Made by a program: the position numbers and the translations under genes
The notes under the pieces: generated by a model
Databases searched by the model: none
What the model was told of the DNA's origin: nothing
The model's input: only the letters and a program-made list of their open reading frames with translations
Assembly (NCBI RefSeq): GCF_007713685.1
Contig: NZ_VMRJ01000005.1
Location: forward strand, 1 to 64,000
Length of the DNA stretch: 64,000 bases
Direction of reading: 5' to 3'
From: Hymenobacter setariae
GTDB lineage: Bacteria; Bacteroidota; Bacteroidia; Cytophagales; Hymenobacteraceae
Shown: positions 59,565-64,000 of the stretch, piece after piece
How the letters are laid out: every line of letters begins with the position of its first letter
How positions within the stretch are numbered: position 1 is the first letter of the stretch

Positions 59565-60692
59565 ATGAAAATCGCATTCATTTCCTTAATGCGCTTCTCC
59601 CCATGGGGTGGCAGTGAAGAATTGTGGTCTAAAACAGCGCTACTCGCCTTGACCGAGGGGCATACAGTTTTTTCTTTGACTTGCGACTGGGGGCTATCCA
59701 CTTCTACAAGAATTAAGAAGTTACAAGATGCAGGCGTAATAACTCATTTCTACTATAATGATAGTCGGAATATTGTAGACCGTGTGGCTGTTAAGCTTGG
59801 CTTAAAAAAACCTAAATCTGAAATTATTCCAATACTTGATGCCGACATTTTTGTGATTTCTAACGGCTCAGTATGGGATTTTACTCGCAGTCGTAACATT
59901 ATAAGCAGCTTCATTAGTAAGCCTTATATTATGCTTAGCCATAATACATTAGATTATGGCGGTGTAGTTGCAGAAGATGTGCGTAGCTATGCAATTCAGA
60001 TACTTGACCAAGCTGCGCAACGGCTTTTTGTCTCCGAACGTAATCGCCAGGGAGCGGAACGGCAATTGGCACATGGCCTTCGAGATTATAAGGTTGTAAG
60101 TAACCCTATAAGTATACGTGGGGTAGCTGTCAAATCATTTCCACAATCTGATAAGTTACTAATGGCATCTGTGGGCTCCTTAGATTGTGATATCAAAGGG
60201 CAAGATTTGTTGTTAGAGGCATTGAGCAGTAATACTTGGCAGGGTAGAGAGTTTAGATTGAAAATCTATGGCTCAGGCCCTGATAAGCAATACTTACACC
60301 ACTTGATTAATTTTTATGGCCTACAAGGGAAGGTTACGTTAGAAGGACACGTAGCCGATGTAGATTCTATATGGGAGGAAAATCAAGTGCTTATTGTATC
60401 TTCCACTACTGAGGGAGTGCCTATGGTGGTGGTAGAGGCAATGCTTTCGGGTCGGCCTGTTTTAGGTACAGATGTAGGTGCTGTTGACCGTTATGTTCTA
60501 GAAGACAAGACCGGCTTCTTAGTGCCTGTAGCCAAAGCAAAATATCTCGCTTTAGGGCTTGAAAAGTTATGGGACTCACGTGAGAAATTGCAGCAAATGG
60601 GCGAAAACGCTTTTAAGCACACTGTTACTATTACTGAAACTTATCCAGAAAAAGCTTTCTTAAATCTTATCAAAAATTCTTTGCTAGAATAG
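59565..60692 (+). CDS. GT4-type glycosyltransferase
   Basis: A 375-residue GT-B fold glycosyltransferase. The N-terminus MKIAFISLMRFSPWGGSEELWSKTA has the glycine-rich acceptor-domain loop. The C-terminal donor site shows VGSLDCDIKGQDLLLEAL, KIYGSGPDKQYL and the key EGVPMVVVEAMLSGRPVLGTDVGAVDRYV, the GT4 EX7E-type motif. It is part of the AT-rich glycan module, 42 bases after the previous gene. The sugar is not predictable. Confidence 0.91.
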   Translation: MKIAFISLMRFSPWGGSEELWSKTALLALTEGHTVFSLTCDWGLSTSTRIKKLQDAGVITHFYYNDSRNIVDRVAVKLGLKKPKSEIIPILDADIFVISNGSVWDFTRSRNIISSFISKPYIMLSHNTLDYGGVVAEDVRSYAIQILDQAAQRLFVSERNRQGAERQLAHGLRDYKVVSNPISIRGVAVKSFPQSDKLLMASVGSLDCDIKGQDLLLEALSSNTWQGREFRLKIYGSGPDKQYLHHLINFYGLQGKVTLEGHVADVDSIWEENQVLIVSSTTEGVPMVVVEAMLSGRPVLGTDVGAVDRYVLEDKTGFLVPVAKAKYLALGLEKLWDSREKLQQMGENAFKHTVTITETYPEKAFLNLIKNSLLE

Positions 60693-60774
60693 TATGCATT
60701 TATATGGCACTTCGAAATGCATAACTGCATTGTGTACAAATATATGATATATCTCAGAATTAACTAGTTTCAAA

Positions 60775-61602
60775 ATGGCTCATAAAAAGATATATAATAA
60801 GGTAGTTGTAGTAATACCTATTCATACACCAAATCCTTCTGCCTATGAATTGATATCATTTGAACAATGTTTCAAGATATTAGGAAACTATCCTATAAAA
60901 GTGCTGGCACCAGAGGGATTATCACTTGTGAACTATCAAAAAATAGTTGTTAATTTTGATACAATATTCATTGCGCCAAAATGGCAAAGTAATGTTCAGC
61001 AATATAATAAATTGAAGACCAGTAGGTTCTTTTATAATATTTTTGAAAATTATGATTTCATGCTTACTTATGAACTAGATGCTTTTGTGTTTAGAGATGA
61101 TTTAATGTATTGGTGTGATAAAAATTACGATTATGTTGGGGCGCCTTGGTTCGAAAATTATATTGAGGCAGGGCCCAATGATAAGATAATTGGAGTGGGT
61201 AATTCAGGATTTTCATTAAGGAAAATAACTACAGTCAGAAAGGTGTTAAGTAATATATATTATAAGAATCCTTTAGAGTATGGTGGAAGCAGATTTAGTT
61301 TACTTAAAGCTTATTTGAAAGCTCCGGTACGTTGGTTATTGAACCAAATAGGTGAAAATTATACAGTTCAAAAGAATTTTCATTATAATGAAGATGTCTT
61401 TTTTAGTGAAGTAGCGCCACTTTATGAAAAGAGCTTCACAGTCTCGCCTATTGAAGACGCAATTCAATTTAGTTTTGAGACTAATCCAGAAGTTCTATTT
61501 AATATAAACAACAAAGTTCTGCCTATGGGTTGCCATGCTTGGTGGCGTTATAATCTAGATTTTTGGCGTCCATATATTTCTGCCTTCGGATATAAATTGT
61601 AG
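60775..61602 (+). CDS. DUF5672 glycosyltransferase-like protein
   Basis: A 275-residue protein of the DUF5672 family, which is found in polysaccharide loci. The start is VVVVIPIHTPNPSAYELISFEQCFKIL; the acidic pocket is FMLTYELDAFVFRDDL, followed by YVGAPWF and GNSGFSLRK, hallmarks of a GT-A-like fold whose DXD is changed to ELDA. A C-terminal CHAWWRYNLDFW motif closes it. Its activity is not established. It is the most AT-rich gene in the locus, consistent with acquired DNA. Confidence 0.82.
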   Translation: MAHKKIYNKVVVVIPIHTPNPSAYELISFEQCFKILGNYPIKVLAPEGLSLVNYQKIVVNFDTIFIAPKWQSNVQQYNKLKTSRFFYNIFENYDFMLTYELDAFVFRDDLMYWCDKNYDYVGAPWFENYIEAGPNDKIIGVGNSGFSLRKITTVRKVLSNIYYKNPLEYGGSRFSLLKAYLKAPVRWLLNQIGENYTVQKNFHYNEDVFFSEVAPLYEKSFTVSPIEDAIQFSFETNPEVLFNINNKVLPMGCHAWWRYNLDFWRPYISAFGYKL

Positions 61603-61913
61603 TATTAGACGTATATATTATTTGAAATTAAGTTGTGAACTTTGCGTAGGTTATGTTCTTGGATAGCGTAGCGTCACCTGCTGATAATCTATATGCGCCG
61701 AAAAGGAACGAGTGATAGCCTGAGACACAGTCCTAATTAATGAGTTAAGTTCTACATCATATTTAGGTATACACAACAGGTATATGTAACATAAATCAGT
61801 AGATTATTAAATTGAAACATTTATGGTAAGAAACAAATAATAGATTGTTAGTAATGAATTAAGATGCTGTATTACCCAGTGGCACAGTTAAGAAAATAGT
61901 AAGAAGCGAAAAA
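61603..61913. other. Intergenic AT-rich gap
   Basis: 311 AT-rich bases between the DUF5672 and GT61 genes with no ORF, clear hairpin or promoter box. It is the largest gap in the distal glycan module and may separate two transcripts. Confidence 0.5.
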
Positions 61914-63020
61914 ATGAAGACACTGCTGGGAAAAGTAAAAGGTATATTAGATAAAGCTATTCGGAGGCGTAGCCAAGCTTTAGCTAAGCCATTTGCGGTG
62001 GTAGACCACCTGATGCACTATGGCCAAGACTATGGACGTCAGCCACCTCCTAAAAATCTATTAGACTTACCGGCAGATATACAGCAGTGGTTTGCTGAAG
62101 ATGTTATTTTGCCCGACCAGATTTTGCACGAGTTGACAGCGGTGCGGGTCTCTTGGCACGGTATTGTTGTACGTGGCTTGCAGCTGTTTGTGCCGAGTCT
62201 AGCTCACCATACATACGCTGATGAATTTACGGGTACTTTTCTAGTGCGTCAGTGGCTATCAAAGAGTTTGGCGTCAGATAAGGTAACAGGCCTCGTATAT
62301 GACTACTGGGCTTATAGTAACTACTACCATTGGCTAGTGGATACCTTACCTAGATTACTACTACTTCGCGAACGCTACCCAGACTGTGTGCTCTTAGTAC
62401 CAGAGCCTGTGCGTAGCTATATGAAAACGACTATCGCTGCTTTGGGATTTAAAGCGGTGCAGGCCGTGCCACGAGGATATTTTGTGAATGTGCAGAAGCT
62501 AATTATGCCTTCGCATATTGCGCCTCCAGGTAAACAAGATCCCGGATTAATGCGCCAACTCCGTCAAGAGCTTACTAAAAGTGTGATGCCTGTCACTATC
62601 GCAGCTGCTTCACCTGGTAAGCGCCTGTATGTATCGCGCAGTAAGCAAATTATCAGAAGATTATCTAACGAAAATGAGTTGCTGGCTTTGCTAGCACAGT
62701 ACGCAATAGAGACTATTTATTTTGAAGATATGGATTTTGAACAGCAGGTAGAAGCGATGCAAAACGTGGAACTGTTAATGGGCGTGCACGGAGCTAATCT
62801 AACTAATATGCTTTTTCTAGCTACTGGAGCAAAAATAGTCGAGCTATTTAACCAAACTATTTGTAACCCATGCTACTTTCATCTAGCATCTAACCTAGAA
62901 CTTGACTATTATGCTGTACCATGCGCGCCAGTGATAGGTACCGGAGCAGCTCATATTCCTAATAGCGAAGACATACTGGTTGATTTCGCCGTCTTGGCGC
63001 ACACTTTAGCTCATCTATAA
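61914..63020 (+). CDS. Family 61 glycosyltransferase (DUF563)
   Basis: A 368-residue GT61-type protein. GT61 includes plant xylan arabinosyl- and xylosyltransferases and bacterial EPS enzymes. Conserved segments are YHWLVDTLPRLLLLRERYPD and, near the end, GVHGANLTNMLFLATGAKIVELFN, with VYDYWAYSNYYHW between. The xylosyltransferase link fits the UDP-xylose made by uxs, but substrate assignment is inference. Base composition is intermediate between the AT-rich module and the rest of the window. Confidence 0.86.
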   Translation: MKTLLGKVKGILDKAIRRRSQALAKPFAVVDHLMHYGQDYGRQPPPKNLLDLPADIQQWFAEDVILPDQILHELTAVRVSWHGIVVRGLQLFVPSLAHHTYADEFTGTFLVRQWLSKSLASDKVTGLVYDYWAYSNYYHWLVDTLPRLLLLRERYPDCVLLVPEPVRSYMKTTIAALGFKAVQAVPRGYFVNVQKLIMPSHIAPPGKQDPGLMRQLRQELTKSVMPVTIAAASPGKRLYVSRSKQIIRRLSNENELLALLAQYAIETIYFEDMDFEQQVEAMQNVELLMGVHGANLTNMLFLATGAKIVELFNQTICNPCYFHLASNLELDYYAVPCAPVIGTGAAHIPNSEDILVDFAVLAHTLAHL

Positions 63021-63030
63021 GCTCCTTACT

Positions 63031-63906
63031 ATGGAACACAACCTTATTCTAACGATAAGTGATAACTATAATTTCTTTCATTTATCTCGCTTTTTCTTGT
63101 CTCTATTCAAAACCCCATTTCGGGGAAGAGCAGTATTATTTGCCGGCCCTAATACGGGCGAACAATCCATTAAAGCTCTACATGCTATTGGAGTGGAGGT
63201 AGTCCGCTATACGGCCGATTTTCCATATGTGCCCAATCCTCACCCGGCTAATTTCAAAAGGCTACCTGACCCCATTCACATCTACAATTTCCGCCATTTT
63301 CTGTATTATGATTATCTGCTGAAGCATGAGGGCGAATTCGACAAAGTACTATTGACTGATGTCCGCGATGTCGTGTTCCAACGCGACCCTTTCGATTTTG
63401 ACATGCAAGATGCGCTGTATGTTGCAATGGAAAGTCGCAGTCGAATTACGGGTGATTGCCAGTATAATACTGAGTGGATAAAGAAGGGATATGGAGATGA
63501 AGTAATGCTTGAAATGGCTCCGCATGTTATCAGCTGCGCTGGTACTACGCTCGGCCCGACAACTCGAATCAAAGCCTACCTAGAAACGCTGCTGAATGAG
63601 ATAATAGGGCTGCGCGATGCGTACGGCTGTGCCGACCAAGCCGTACACAATAGATTATTGCAGCAGGGAAAGCTAGAGCCCGTAATTAAATTATATAATG
63701 AGGATACACCGGTGTTGACAATAGGGGCGGAGCCTACATTCGAACTGGATGCAGCTGGCTTTGTACTGGATGGTAAGGGTACTCGCCCTACAATAGTGCA
63801 CCAATATGACCGTCATCCCTCACTACTCGCTGCAATGGACAAGCTAGTATTTAATAGCCCATTGCAGAAATATTACTTAAAGCTGAAGTATAAGCTGACT
63901 CAATAA
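63031..63906 (+). CDS. Glycosyltransferase-like protein with DxxD motif
   Basis: A 291-residue protein resembling a GT-A glycosyltransferase-like family: NLILTISDNYNFFHLSRFFLSLF at the start, the acidic FDKVLLTDVRDVVFQRDPFDF, and QAVHNRLLQQG. It begins 10 bases after the GT61 gene, so the two are probably coupled. I cannot assign a CAZy family with confidence. Confidence 0.75.
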   Translation: MEHNLILTISDNYNFFHLSRFFLSLFKTPFRGRAVLFAGPNTGEQSIKALHAIGVEVVRYTADFPYVPNPHPANFKRLPDPIHIYNFRHFLYYDYLLKHEGEFDKVLLTDVRDVVFQRDPFDFDMQDALYVAMESRSRITGDCQYNTEWIKKGYGDEVMLEMAPHVISCAGTTLGPTTRIKAYLETLLNEIIGLRDAYGCADQAVHNRLLQQGKLEPVIKLYNEDTPVLTIGAEPTFELDAAGFVLDGKGTRPTIVHQYDRHPSLLAAMDKLVFNSPLQKYYLKLKYKLTQ

Positions 63907-63970
63907 TGCTATGTCGATGACCCGTTTCATTGAGAAGAGTTGGTCTTCTGTATAATCTACGGTATTAGTT

Positions 63971-64000
63971 ATGAAAGCTACCTTAGTAGTGCTCAATGAA
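63971..64000 (+). CDS. Start of a further gene, truncated by the window
   Basis: ATG 63971 opens MKATLVVLNE and runs to the window edge in frame, 64 bases after the previous stop. The VVLNE start would fit another GT2 glycosyltransferase, but ten residues are not enough to be sure. Confidence 0.35.
   Translation, partial: MKATLVVLNE

Noticed and set aside
1..64000. Insertion sequences, prophage and defence systems
   Set aside because: No transposase, integrase, phage or restriction/CRISPR protein motifs were found on either strand.

Overview
The window reads as chromosomal DNA of a Bacteroidota bacterium of the Cytophagales, most like Hymenobacter. The evidence is: promoters with the Bacteroidota -7 box TAnnTTTG, a type IX secretion (gliding-motility type B) sorting domain, paired DUF4199 proteins, a BatA-type protein, a DUF5723 outer-membrane protein, MenA (menaquinone), a tmRNA whose predicted tag is GDYSYAMAA, and no clear Shine-Dalgarno sites. 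Most of the window is moderately GC-rich. The first ~4 kb is less so, and the last ~9.4 kb is strongly AT-rich. The hexamer CCTAGG is unusually common (about 85 copies by eye) but is absent from the AT-rich end.

Layout. 1-146: end of an rRNA operon (5S) and its terminator. 315-5663: a + strand run of a BatA-like protein, two DUF4199 membrane proteins and two glycosyltransferases. 5666-8849: - strand GT9, DUF5723 and a small membrane protein. 9178-18120: housekeeping and envelope genes: a LuxR-type regulator with palindromes upstream, purB, a transglycosylase with an AsmA-like front end, glutathione peroxidase, menA, dnaX and ssrA. 18463-23815: a large T9SS-type secreted protein, three low-complexity secreted proteins and a small unknown. 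23849-29503: uvsE, a CarboxypepD_reg-like protein, a lysine-repeat lipoprotein, a metallophosphoesterase, radC and a DUF1684 protein. 30040-42781: pheT, an M16 peptidase, a zincin metalloprotease, a coiled-coil protein-zapA-rny group, a lipoprotein amidase and an acyl-CoA-binding protein.

42944-64000 is a surface-glycan locus continuing past the window edge. It makes nucleotide sugars (ugd and uxs for UDP-glucuronate and UDP-xylose; fdtA/fdtB-like for a dTDP-3-amino-3,6-dideoxyhexose; fcl for GDP-L-fucose), exports the chain through a Wzm/Wzt ABC transporter, and carries at least eight glycosyltransferases or glycosyltransferase-like proteins, including a STELLO-family protein, a GT61 and a DUF5672 protein. 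Base composition breaks inside wzt, at the junction between its ATPase and its substrate-recognition domain, which suggests that the downstream module was acquired together with the glycan-specific half of wzt.

Main points for a second look: an A10 run in dnaX where a one-base slip meets a stop codon at once (a possible gamma/tau switch); the CCTAGG bias; the wzt mosaic; a family of REP-like hairpins; two genes whose promoter -7 box lies 5 nt from the start codon; and the STELLO-containing glycan locus. No IS element, prophage, CRISPR array or recognisable defence system was seen.
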